Source of the DNA: Phoenix dactylifera
Lineage: Eukaryota; Streptophyta; Magnoliopsida; Arecales; Arecaceae
Direction: 5' to 3'
NCBI RefSeq assembly: GCF_009389715.1
Contig: NC_052392.1
Span: 36,815,360 to 36,879,359 of the forward strand
DNA length: 64,000 nt
The notes beneath the pieces are model-generated. The model worked only from the letters and a program-made list of their open reading frames with translations, was not told the origin of the DNA and ran no database searches. Below are positions 21,901 through 34,216 of the stretch, piece by piece. Position 1 is the stretch's first letter, and every line of letters begins with the position of its first letter. The translations under genes and the position numbers were made by a program.

Positions 21901-24900
21901 AACTAGCATTGATATATAATTATTTGTCATCCACTCTTGAGAAAAAAATGCTTATAATGTAGCTAAGATTAGTTACTACAAAAAGTTCTAAGAAGGATCA
22001 TTTGGGCACCCATATCATCAAAAGGATACCAAGTCAACAATAGGAAAATTGTGTATGGAATATGGATTATGTTACTTCACTTCATTTTTTGGAATGGAAA
22101 CAAAATTCTGCTTCTAACCCCTTAGGGAGTGAAAGAGAATCATGAAGGAAGAAGCAGTAATTGAAGTTGACTATGTTTTGCTAGTTGGAGACAAATCAGC
22201 ATGAACAAGGACATGAAGCTTGAATGGAAAAGAAAAATGTCATATGAGGACAAGTTGATGTTTAAGTATTTAAAGCTGCATAGTTTGCTGGAGCAAATAA
22301 TTTGAATTAGTTTTTGATGTGATTCATATGCATGGCAGCATCATGAAGGATTGTGCATAGGTAGGAACACTGATGAGCTAAAGAAGTATGGCTGTATTTG
22401 TGGCTGAGAATTGAATAATGATCTATGATATATGTTGATGTTAAGTTGAGGGCTAATCATAAAACATTTGTGTTTTCTTTGATCATATCTTGATCCAATA
22501 AAACCAACATACATAGGACAAGTGTTAGTTAAGGCTGAGTCAGCAGACCAACTTTATTGTGAAGATCAAAATGCAGCACAATGTGTTTGTCTTGTATATC
22601 TGACCATAAAATAAACTTGAAATTGTTAAAATATTTGTTGCAGTTGGGCAATGTTGGTTAAAAATGAGTAAATGAACCAAAAGAACCTTAACTGAGGCAA
22701 ATTATACGAGATGATTTGTTCATATCCAACATAGGCTTGCGAACTTTCTGTGGAGAGGCTTAAGTGAAGCCATTGGAGAAAAAGAATTCTTGTAGTAATT
22801 GATGTTGAGGGCTTTGAATGTGATCTTCATATTAGAGGACTTAGCCTTGGGTAGGAATCAATGTAAAGTTAGGGCTCATAAACTGGATTTGAGGTAGCTG
22901 TTACTGGGCTTTTCATTTTACAGTTCTTTCTTGAGAATTTCAGCATAATTTTTTAGGTTATCTTGAATTTGACATGCAAGAATATTTCAAGTGTCCATAA
23001 GTGCCTATCGAACCACTTGTGTGTGGAATATATATTCTATTAGAGTTTCACTAGGACCATGGACCACATATTTTACCTTTCATGTAGTTTAGAACCATCA
23101 AATACATTATGAAAATCAAGATTTTTTCTAAGCAATGCTATTATTTACATCTATTTGATTTTGACATGTGCTCATGCATTTGATCTTTTGGTAATATTTG
23201 TTTTTTTGAAGATAAGACATTGCATGATGTAGCTCATGATCTTTGTTATGCCATTCTAGAATGTGTATTTGCCATATGATGTTGAAATGATAAATCTGAT
23301 TGGCTTCTATGTGAAAGGATTCAATAAGGCCTTGAAATGGATCTTTCTCAGAGATGCTAAGATATTCCTATTGTTTTACATCCAAGTCTTGGGATCTGTT
23401 TCTGAAAATTCAACCAATAAGGGAACAAAGGAATGTTCAGAGGCAATCAGACCACCCATGGTCAAATAAAGTGATCAAAAGACAAAGCTTGGAAAGGAAG
23501 ATGTAAAGCACGGACCCTTTTCGTTGTTTTTCTTCCCTGCAAAAATTGAACTCGTTATCCCTTCGTATATCCCTCAAAGATCCTCCAAGATACCATGCAG
23601 CAATTCATCTAATAATTAGAGCCACCTGGACAGAAATAAAATTAGAAAAAGGGTTCTAATTTGGACTGCTTGACTGGGGCAGAATGAACAATGGAAGGGG
23701 CAGCCAGCCCTTCCTCCTCTACCGGCTCATGCATGGCCCTCAATCTGTTCGATCCAGACTAATTAAAACTTTGGCTTGGCTAGGCCTAGCGACAATTTGA
23801 AAGTCTAAACAAAATTGTACAGATAACATATATTATGAGTCCCTCAAATAACCTTGCCCCTTCACTCTTTTTCCTCTCTTTTCCAACCTCTTTCTCACTC
23901 TCTCTTCCCTCACCATTGTTACACACCAAACCTAAAGGTGTGGCTCCTTCCACTACTATCTCTCTCTCTCTCACTGTATGTGTGTGTGTAGTTGCCACAG
24001 CATGCACCACTACTACTACCATTTCCCATCCAAATCATAATATTCAATAACACCTTCACCAGCATTGCCACTGGCTCCCTCAACACAATGACCAAGAATT
24101 GCGCTCCCTCCCTCCCTTCCACTCTCCATATCAGCTGGGATGCTTGTGAAAGCATTTGGCTCCAAATGCTTCATAGTCAAAAAAACAATGAAAAACCTTT
24201 CAAGATAAAAATCAACACCACTGATTATGATCTAAGATATAAAATGCTTGGAGGCTCAAAACTTTTTATTCTGGAGGTTTCTTGCCTGTACATCAAGTTG
24301 GCAAAAATGAACAGAAGTGATATAGCTAGTGAGCAAAAACATAGCATAAATCATATAGTTTGTGATTCCAAACTGTTGACCTTGATCAATATTTTAAAAC
24401 ATATACATATCAATTTTTAGCTAATTTGGATGTTTTTAAACTATAGAACAAACTGAAACATGATAAATCATTGAAATGGTCAATTTTCTTTTCATTTGAT
24501 GCATGGTAAAAGGTCAAAAAAATTCATGATTTTTGGTTTGTGGTCAATTCAAATGTTGTGGATCACGATCAACAGTGTTGATTTTCATTTAAGAGTTCCT
24601 TCATTATCCGTAACTAGGAAGCATTTTGAGCTAAATGCTTTCGAAAGCATCCCATCCCCCCCTCCTCTCTCCACACACACATGCATACATATATATATAT
24701 ACATATATATATATATACATATATATACATACATATATATATACATATATATACATACATATATATATATACATATATATACATACATATATATATATAC
24801 ATATATATACATACATATATATATATACATATATATACATACATATATATATACATATATATATATATACCTATATATATTATATGTACGCAGACCTCAT

Positions 24901-27900
24901 GGCTATGGATGTGGAGCAAGGATCAATTTGTGACCTAGGGTTCAATTGGGTCGGGTTGAGTTGGTCTCACTTAGGGGTTTCACGGCCAAGTTGATATTGA
25001 TCTAAAATAGTTAGATTGCCATGCTAGGCCATGCTAGCATGTTGGCTTGATGCCGGGCTTTGGCTTGACCCTTGCAAGTTAGTTTCTGGGCCTACTCTTA
25101 GTTTTCTCTTCTTCTATCATTTTTTTTATTTTCTCTTCTTTCATCTTTTTTTCTCCCCAATCCTTTTATTTGCCTCTTATCCTTTTGTTTCTCCCTCCAT
25201 TTCTTCTTTCATTGTTCCTAAAGGTAGTAAAAAAATAAACCATCATATGGAACCGTATCAACCAACATCTACTATGCCTATACCGGGCTCCGTACCGGTT
25301 GTCCGGTGGCACGAGCCGGGCAACTCCGCGTCGTGCCATGTCGGCCCAATACCGACATAGTAGAGGGGGGAAGAGGGAGAACAGGAGAGAGAAAAAGAGA
25401 GAGAGCGGGGGAGGGAAGGAGAGGGAGAGAAAGGAAGAGGAAGGCCGGCCGAGGTCGGACGGTGGAGGCCGGGGAGCCTCCGCACGGAGGTGGCGGAGGC
25501 TAAGGAGCCTCCGCGCGGAGGAGGCGGAGTCCGGGGAGACGCAATGGGTTTGCTGACTTGGAAGTCGGCAATGGGCTTGCCAATTTCAACTTAAAATCCG
25601 CAAAAATAAAAGAGGCCTCCTCTGGGCTCCTGTTTCGAACAAAACGGGGACCGGAGGCGGAGCCCCACCTCCACCTCCTCTACACGGAGGCTCTGCGGCT
25701 TTCGCCGACCGGCCCTGTCCGGCCTCTCTCTTCCTTTCCCTCCCTCGCCCTCCCTCCCCCGCTCTCTCTCTCTTTTCCTCTTTTTCTTTCTCCTTTTTTG
25801 CCTCCGGGACAAGGTCTCGATTTCGATGATGGAACCGTCCCGGTCCACCGCCGGTACGGCTTGGGATGCCCCAAACCGGATGGTTCTGCCGACTATGGTA
25901 TCAACTATACCGTATCATGCTGATAAGGTACCAATATGGTACTACGTTTTTGTTCAGTATATGAACCAAAGCAGTCCATACAAGTCTAAACCAAGCAAAG
26001 CTGCACCATACCATCTAGTATCGACATGTGTCATCCAATTTCGGACTATATCATCACTTAGAGTGAGAAAAAGGTGTTGAGAGCTTGTGTTAAGTGCATA
26101 ACATATTGTACCTATCATTACCAATACAGTTTCAAGTACCAGGATCGCGAACCTTAGCGAGTCATATCTTCCTCTCTCTCATCTATGATAGGAGAGGACT
26201 CATGTCTTAGTGGTTTTTCTTCTTAAATGAATTGGGCCTGTTGATCGAAGGCATGGATAAGTTAGGTGCTAATTAGGATAAAAATAAGCATAAAGATAGG
26301 TATTGCGAGATTTAATCTTAATTGTCTGATCATAGATGGCCTAGAAGTTCACTAGAACCCTAATAATTAAAAACGCTATACATCTGTAAAATCAACTCAA
26401 TTTGCAATAATTAACATCTAAATAAACTTATGGTGACCTTAGACCCTCCTTTCGTGCCATAGGCCTGATCCTCCACTTAATCTACATTATCAAGTTCTAT
26501 AAAACTAGACAATGAGTGGTGTTTTTTATCCACTGATTATTATGACACATGTAGCATGAATTATCTTTTAGTGATCCTCTAGTTTCCAATATGTGGGGAT
26601 ATTCTATTGATTTAATCAATCAGATATGTTTTCAATATTCAAATTTATATTCAACTGACCGGTACATGTGAACAAATCCATGTATCAACTTTATATAGTT
26701 GTGCAATTGAAATATAGATATGTCATATGACTGATTACTTCTATATTAGTGCAGAGATTTGCGAACTTCATGGTGATTCTTTTATTGCATGTTGATTCCA
26801 TATTATAAAAATTTACAATGAAAAGTATTTATGTGGACGGATTGTAACTGAGAGTTGGTTTTACCTTTCCTTTTTTCCCTCCTATATTGTTGTCTTTTCT
26901 TGATGTGGATATTTTCAAAATAAAACAGCCCTGCTCTTTACTTTCTTTAGTCATTAACTTCGTGTATGTCTCCTGCAGGACTTTTCTCATATACAATCTT
27001 TGAGAGGTCATGAGCATAGAGTCATGGCTATTCTTGTTGTAGATGATACAAGCCAGCCGATTTGTATAAGCGGTGATAGTGGGAGTGGTATTTTCATCTG
27101 GACCATTAGCACCTCTCTTGGGAAAGAACCGTTGAAGAAATGGTACGAGCACAATGATTGGCGATATAGTGGCATCCACGCTTTGGCTGTCTCAGCAACA
27201 GGGTTCCTGTACAGTGGTAGTGGGGACAAGTCCATAAAAGCTTGGTCTTTGCAGGTTATATTCCTCAAATCTGACTGCATACTAGTATTACATGATGCTC
27301 TTCCTTTCCTGCGGACAGGTCCTTTTATATTTGTTTTCTTAATTCAGAAAAACAAAAGAAATGTCTGCTATGTTGATTAAAACAAAATTATACCTCAGAA
27401 TCCAAATAATTTTATCTTACTAGGTGATACCTAACAATTGACATATCTTGTTTATACTTTTTTCAATTTGCTAGTTTATTTTTCTTTAACAAATTGGATT
27501 TCTTTAAGACCTCAATGTTAGATTTTGATTCATTTTCAGATATTTATTAAATGTAAACTATTTTCCAACCAATTATCTGGGAATTTCTATTATAACTTGT
27601 TATTTTTGCTTCTTCTTGCATTTCCAGGATTACTCCCTTTCATGCACCTTGACCGGTCACAAGTCAACTGTTTCTTCTTTAGCAGTGGCTGATGGGATTC
27701 TTTACAGTGGAAGTTGGGATGGAACCATACGTTTGTGGTGGCTTCATGATAACTGCCCTTTGTCAATCTTAGAGAATGAGACACCAGAAAATTTGGCCCC
27801 GGTTTTGTCACTTTCAATTGATAACAACTTGCTTGTTTCATCCTACGAGAATGGTTTTCTAAAGGTTTGTGCCACTTCAGGAACTGACATAACTCGTCAT

Positions 27901-30246
27901 TTACTTTTTAATTGAAGAATTATCAATGCCTTGTGATGTGAATAAACAACGACCTTCTACATTTAATGCTATGATTACTAGGGCCTAGGGCATTTGCCTT
28001 TGTCTTTCTATGTATATAATAAAATTGTGTTTATTCTTGAGAGGTTTAAGTCAAATATTTACTTTCATCAGATGTGGAGGAATGATGTGCTGGTGATATC
28101 AGAGCAAATTCAGAGTGGTGCTATTTTTGCCCTTCACTTGGACAAAAAATGGCTTTTTACAGGAGGATGGGATAGAATCATCAGTATAAAGGTCTGTGGC
28201 TTCATATTGTATCACTTTATAATAGATTGGATAAATTGAATTTCAAATAAGGGATGAATTTTTACTGAACACTGTTTCATGTTATATATTTTCTAGTTTC
28301 TACCCAAATTGTTCTTTATATAGTTATCTTAGTTGCTTGCTCTAACATGACTCTTTTTTATAGGAATTGTCACAAAATGAGTTAGAAATGGATATTAAAA
28401 CTATCGGCTCTATTACATGCAACTCAGTCATAACATCTGTGCTGTACTGGCATGGGAAGCTTTTCGTTGGATTCTCTAATGGGGAGATCAAGGTACCTGA
28501 AAAGCCTATCTTTATCTCAAAAACATTTTCCTGTAATACATTGCTTTTTGCTAGATTTCCTGTACAGCCAATTTGAAAAGTGGATGAAATTTTGTGCTAG
28601 AATATGCTAGGAACTGTCCAAAGTCATTCAGTGTCCCGTAGATCGACATGATACCTTAAATGCAAGCTAGCCTCTCGGGAATGCTTCACTTTCTCATGTT
28701 TTTTTTTGTCTTTAATTGCCGTAGCTCACTTTCATATATACATGCATACATACATATATAGAACTAGTAATTTTGCTGCTAATTATCATGAGTTTGCTAA
28801 AATGGTATTATTTTAAATGTATTGTTCCCGACACCCATTATGGGCAGAACTTGATGTAACAGGAATATTTTGGTTGAAGCTGACTTGTAAATTTTTCTTG
28901 TTGTTAAAAATTCTCCTTTGTAAAAGGAATTGAATTGGATATAATCTCATAGATGGTCTGTCAGTAAAACTAATAATGATGTAGGAAAGTAAGAAAGCAG
29001 AGACAGGTGATGCCATTTTATAGACTGATCAGAAAGTTATGCTTTCTCATTGAATTGTAATCTATGGTTAAAGGATAAACATTTTGTTTGAAAACTTTAT
29101 CTTGATATGTGATAAAGGTTATAGTGCCTGCCATTTGTTAAGTTTCTTCCTTGTTACTATTTGCCTCTTAGCTTCATGTCTCGCAGTTTCCAGTTTTTGG
29201 GAATTCAAAATATTTTTATGCTTGTGTGGGTGAATTGATGGATGTTTAAAAGTTGCATAAACTTTGAAACAACTCAGTGGCAATTAAGCAAGAATTGTGA
29301 ATTATATCAAGATTTTTGAGCAGTGCTACATGTTCATTATCCTGATCAAGGTAGCCAGCTATTGAGTCATCATTACTTAGGCAGAGATGTCTGTATAATA
29401 TATTTGGATTGCTTTCTGTGCTTATTTGTTTGTTAGTCAACTGAAAATCGGTAATGCTAAAGGACAGCCCAGTGCACGAGGTTCATGCCACCGCAGGGTC
29501 TGGAGACGGTTGGAGATACGCAGCCTTATCTCCATGTGCAAATAGGTTGTTCCATATTTCGAACCATGACACCCAGGTCATGATGGAGCAACCTTTATCA
29601 TTGCACCAAGGGTCACCCCCAACTGAAAAGACATAATGGTGTAGAGTTAAAAATGAGATGAGTGGGGGAAAGTGAAACTGTGAAAGGTGAACTAGGATTG
29701 CAGGAGATCCAGGGTCTATATCTCAACAGCCAAGGGTTTATAAGGCTCCATCATATAAGATTCCACACCTACAAATAGTACTACAGTGCATGTCCTAGTT
29801 CCCCTGCTAATTATGATTGATTCCTTAAGCAGCAATTTGTTATTGATATTTCGGAAGCTTCTCTGCCATAACATGTGCCAAATTAGTATTTCTAAGCAAA
29901 TGTTCATTTTATTCTTTTTTGCATCTATGTTTTCTTAGAATGAATTTGCTCGAAAAGAAAGTTCAGAATGACTAACTCTCACCAAGCTGCTTTTGGATAT
30001 GGATAACTAGCTAACAGTCTAATGCAAGCATTATATCAACCTATTATCATGCTTATTTTTTAGAAAGCCTTATTCTGCTACAGTTTTTTTTTGATCATGA
30101 GAATGGTTTCTCCTTTGACATTGTTCCTCGTATATGCTAAATTTTCTCACTTGGGCAGTCCTTTTTTTTTGGGGGGGGGGGGGGGGAGGAGGATAATATC
30201 TGATAACTGAGTCTTCTTTCACCAGATGCACTGTTACAAATCTTGA
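18974..30246 (+). CDS. RING finger / kinase-like / WD40 protein, 7 exons
   Basis: Exons: 18974-20720, 21017-21072, 26979-27254, 27628-27864, 28072-28191, 28364-28492 and a probable 21-bp last exon 30226-30246 (MHCYKS then stop), about 861 residues. A C3HC4 RING lies at residues 10-57 (C10, C13, C29, H31, C34, C37, C54, C57), suggesting E3 ubiquitin ligase activity. Residues about 180-470 resemble a protein kinase fold, but the catalytic HRD and DFG motifs are not recognisable (SPEVF and DVWSLACIL remain), so it is probably a pseudokinase. From about 575 there are six or seven WD40 blades ([22 protein letters not shown]) that would bind substrate. It resembles Arabidopsis At1g21651 as I recall. 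The last exon is the weakest part: reading through exon 6 instead would add 26 unrelated residues. Confidence 0.85.
24137..24653. mobile_element. Fold-back MITE-like element in intron
   Basis: Left end GGGATGCTTGTGAAAGCATT and right end, reverse-complemented, GGGATGCTTTCGAAAGCATT continue as 36-bp inverted repeats with about 5 mismatches. Each end is itself partly self-complementary (GAAGCATTT...AAATGCTT). No clean target duplication. It has no transposase and about 517 bp total, so it would be non-autonomous. Confidence 0.5.
24673..24890. repeat. TATACATA microsatellite
   Basis: About 200 bp of TATACATA/TACATATA repeats of irregular period, in RING intron 2, starting about 20 bp right of the fold-back element. 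Confidence 0.9.
25256..25925. repeat. GC-rich fold-back with purine/pyrimidine arms
   Basis: A purine-rich arm (25370-25460, GAGAGAG/GGGGAGG) is matched by a pyrimidine-rich arm (25720-25815) whose complement has the same order of blocks, including GAGAGAGAGCGGGGGAGGG. Inside the left half is a near-tandem GGAGCCTCCGCRCGGAGG unit (25476 and 25511). The outer parts carry CCGTACCGG/GGTACC-type motifs. Looks like a dispersed fold-back repeat; family not identified. Confidence 0.5.
29459..29620 (-). mobile_element. Au-type SINE in RING-gene last intron
   Basis: On the minus strand it starts CCCTTGGTGCAATGATAAAGG (box A-like), has GTCATGGTTCGAA (box B-like), then AAGGCTGCGTA and ends GTGCACTGGGCTGTCCTTT. 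This order matches the Au SINE family of angiosperms as I remember its consensus. It is a diverged full-length copy of about 160 bp, opposite in direction to the host gene. Pol III boxes are degenerate. Confidence 0.8.
30162..30186 (+). repeat. Poly-T/poly-G tract
   Basis: Nine T followed by sixteen G, about 40 bp before the predicted last exon of the RING gene. Similar tracts occur at 57191, 60232 and 61029. Confidence 0.9.
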
Positions 30247-33200
30247 CGAGGATTACCAGAGAATTCCTAAACCATGAACGGCCATGAAGGTCTTAGAAGA
30301 CACCAGGATAAGATTCAGAATCAGAAGATTTATATTTGCTTTAACCGAAGTACTAATTGAGGGTACTTTTGCTTTCATTGGCAAGTTGTGGTAAATTTCT
30401 ATTGGATGTAACTTCTCTATTTTGCCTGTGTAACTATGTATATGTACCCAGATGTACTTTAGATGAATGTGATTACAACAAATTGTTATCATCTATTGGA
30501 TGCCTGTGAGTGATAATGGCTAAGGGTTCAAATGTTGTTAGGTAGAGGGGTGTAATCCTGGAGCAGGCCTTGTTATGCATGTTGTATGTTATGTCTTGAG
30601 AAAAGATCCACACTGAACTCTCAGTGATAAAGAAGTTAAAACAAGATTTTTGTTATGCTGTATGTCAATGTTGTAAGAAAGGATCCACTCTGTAACTGTC
30701 AGTGATAATGGCCAAGGGTTCAAAGTTCAAACAGTATGTCCTGAAGTTTAAATGTTTCGGTTTATTTATTTGGCGCTACAAAAATCAATTTATTGAAAAA
30801 AGATATGGTCATCCACACTGGCTGGGGTTGAGATGGTGGTGTCTGGTGAAGCTGTCTTGCTCTAGACCAGTAAATTTCAATTACAGAAAGAGTATGCTTT
30901 GGCTAAAAACCATGAACAAGGAAGCTTAATTTGTAAATCTCGAGACATGGTATTTGAAAGTAATGACTGCTGATTTGTTTCCCTAAAAGCCTTCTCAGAA
31001 AGGGTGTAGACCAGTTTTAGTGCGAGGCACTGGGTTTTTGGTTGTTAATTTTGGACTAAAATATCAATTTTGTATTCAACGATTCATAGAAAATCATGAG
31101 CTACGGATGAAGCATTTTTCTAGAATGAGCACCCATTATGTTGTTAGCATTGAGTGAACTATTGCAGAATATGTTATGTTGGGCATGTGCAGATGTAAAT
31201 GCAAATGCTGTTGCTTGGACTTGGAAGATTATATTGGTGGTGCTTAATTTTTTATGATGACAAAGGGGATTTTAATATTCTTCTAGTCTCCTCTTACTTA
31301 ATGGACCTCACTTTCTGGCTCAAAAATGGAATATACTATATGGAATGTGATTGCATAAAATAAGATGGAGGTGATCCAGGTATACCCTTAAGCAATGTAA
31401 CTGCAGTGAAAGAGGAATGCTATTGCTTACCAAAAAAAAAAAAAGAGGAATGCTATTTTCATACCTAACCTTGTAACTTTCCCTACTTTTTCTCCTCTGG
31501 AAAGAAGCATTGCAGTCTGTCATGACTGAGATCACAAGCACAAGATTTTTCTTCTCTAAAATTGCGAGAGCTTTCACCTTTACTGTATTGTATTTTTTTC
31601 GTAGCGTATTTTGTAGCAGAAAGATGACTGCTGTTGTGGTAGTCATGATCATCATGTACACATAGTTAACTCCATTACTCAGTTTGCGTGATGCACACAA
31701 GAGGATGCAGTTACAGTTATGACTTCACCTGATTTTTTTTTTTATTACTTATATAACTTGATAAGCTTATTCTCATTTTTGATCCATATACTTTTCCTAC
31801 TTCTCTTGACTAAATGAAAATGAACATCAGCTAAAAACAGAATTAGCTCCTGAGTTATGATGAAAGGCATGAATGTTGGACCTGCAAGATGCGGTAACTT
31901 TTTTCCTTTCTAATAGTGAACATGAAAAGAGGGAGATGTGGCATGCATGGAGCCATGCAAAGAGTTTGCATTATCACATTAGAGGTTAACAGAATTTTTG
32001 ATGTTTTAAACATTGTATAACTTCTAAATTCTTTCATTATGCTGAATGCTCTGATGCAAAATATAAATCCCTTATCAACCATTCATTTCATGACCTATCA
32101 AAAATCCATTAATGCATTCGAGTTGGACAACAAATGGTTTATTTACGCTGTGTGCTTGTACCATACTACTTGTAAAACAATGGCTACTAAATATCATTAT
32201 TCATTCTCACTCGAAAAAAAAGGGTCCACATTAACAATGGAGTTTTCAAATATCAGCCATTACAACATTATAATGTCCATTATCTATCAGAAAAAATCAT
32301 AATTTCATAATTAAATTTGTAATAATAATTACTAATTAGTATTAATTTATTGTGATGCAAGTTATAATAGGAATAATGGTCATTATTTATCATTTCTATT
32401 GTTTCTAATAACTCTTTTTAACTTAAAATTTCTGCAGCAGTTGAAAAAACTAATAATGTTTTGGACAAATGATGCATGCCATTATGTCTTTTTTTTTTCA
32501 GTCGTCATTTTCCACCATAAAGACAGAGTAGTAGCAGTGGCTGTCATCGTTTCACCAAATCTATCTGCTGTTACGTGGTTCCCAGGGGATCCAGTGACGG
32601 ATTTACGAGGCTATTAAAAAATTGGTCAAAAGCGAAGCTTTCGCTGGCCCCACACTTGATGCGACAGCCTTTCGAGCATCCAATTGGCGGACGAGGCGAG
32701 AATTGACGTTCAAAAGCTCGACGCCTCGCAGTTTCCACCGTGGGGCGCGTGAGTAATAATTTCTCGCTTCGATTGACCCATGGGAGTCATGATTGGTCGA
32801 TGACCGCGGTTTTCTTCTTGGTTGCGTCACCTACCTTTCGGGTTCTTAAATTATGATAAATTAGTCATAAAAAATAAATAAAATTTTGTATTTTAAAAAA
32901 ATTAAAAACACAGTATGCAATTAATTTGAATTCGGATTGAATAAAACCAATCCGATCATTTCCCGTATAATATGTATTTACCTAATTTTTTTGTCATATA
33001 CAAAAATATTTTTTTATTATTTTCAAAAAATGATAAATTAGATAGATAGGTAAAAAAATATATTTTTCACATTATTTGGACATGTATAAATAAATATTAT
33101 AATATTTTATTTTTTTATATCGTAATGGATGATTTCATGGTTTGTGATCAAAAAAAAATTATAATAATTTTTTTTTAAATTAGAAATAAGTTTTTTTATT

Positions 33201-33823
33201 TTTTTTTAGTCTTTCTCATTAAGAATCCAAATCTAATCCCTATCGAACTCAAGTGATATTTTTTAATCCAAATCTAATCCAAAAAAAATTGATTTGAGTG
33301 GATCGGATTAATTTTGGATTGATATTAGATTGAAAATGGCTGGATCCATTTTATCTGGTTACAGTTTCAGAATTTTTTAAACTTCTTAATTTGTGAATTA
33401 AGGGAGCACTGTCATTTTTTATTTTTTGTTGTATTCAAGGACAGGATTCCAACCTTTTCCAAAAGGAGACAAAGCTGGGCACTATCCGCGTGCCTCGTGG
33501 TATGGAATTTGTGCCATCATACGGCGCCAATCGTGCTAATCTCGTGAATCGCTTGCCGTCTTGTGGTGTGAAACTAGTAGAGAAATTTTCTCTCATCTCT
33601 AAAAGATTTAGAGACCATCTTTTGCACGAAGAAAAAGATTCATATTATTCTTGTTTTTCGTTACATACATATAGTTTAAAACAATGTCGACATAGATGAA
33701 ACTTGATTCTGATTTTGAGTAATTTTGGCTAATCCAATTCAAAATATATCCTTAGGTATGATATCTTTTATCTCAAGTGGGATCGCAAAGAAATAAATGC
33801 TCTTTTTTTGATACATCGCCACC
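30247..33823. other. Intergenic region after the RING gene
   Basis: 3.6 kb. The first part is probably RING 3' UTR. From 32630 to 32830 there is a locally GC-richer 200-bp patch. From 32850 to 33330 it is extremely AT-rich. I found no frame with protein-like content. Confidence 0.5.
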
Positions 33824-34216
33824 TTATACTAAACGTAAATAAGTACAACCAAAAAAATTAGAAAAAAAGAAGCTGACCAAGTGGTTGGAAAAAGTCCATC
33901 TGATAAAATCTCCAGCATGCTGTGCCGCATATGATGCCATCCAGTTAGCAACTGAGTTAGCCTCCCGATACATATGCATGGTCCTAAAAGATCTACAGTT
34001 CCCTGCCATCTGCCAGATATCATAAGGTAGGGAATATCCAACCAACTCGGAGGGTCTTCCACAAATCCCCTCTATTGTCACAGTCGAGTCACCCTCCAAA
34101 TATATGTACTCCACCCCAGCTCGAAGGGTTGCCCACATATCCCTTTGTTTTCTTTTATGCTCACCATTAAATACTAAGTTGGTCCAAAATTTTATGAGGG
34201 AAAGGCACCCCCACAA
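33824..34216 (-). pseudogene. RNase H-like fragment of a LINE-type retroelement
   Basis: 130 open codons. The segment YLEGDSTVTIEGI ... DIWQMAG ... MYREANSVANWMASYAAQH follows the pattern of the plant RNase H-like domain found at the C-terminus of non-LTR retrotransposons and in their domesticated fragments (ExD then REAN-xxAxWxA). No reverse transcriptase lies next to it. A second decayed relative is at 43871. Probably a dead fragment. Confidence 0.6.

Larger units (their letters stand above)
21073..26978 (+). other. Large intron 2 of the RING gene
   Basis: 5.9 kb. From 21073 to about 23800 I see only AT-rich sequence with no recognisable coding remains. From 23830 to 25925 it carries CT/GT-rich simple repeats, a fold-back element (24137), a TACATA microsatellite (24673) and a GC-rich fold-back (25256). 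From 25926 to 26978 nothing further is recognised. The WD40 frame is preserved across it. Confidence 0.8.

Noticed and set aside
28493-28576. Read-through of RING exon 6 into 26 more codons (VPEKPIF...)
   Set aside because: A good GT donor (AAGGTACCTG) ends the exon and the extension does not look like a WD40 closing strand. Kept only as the alternative.
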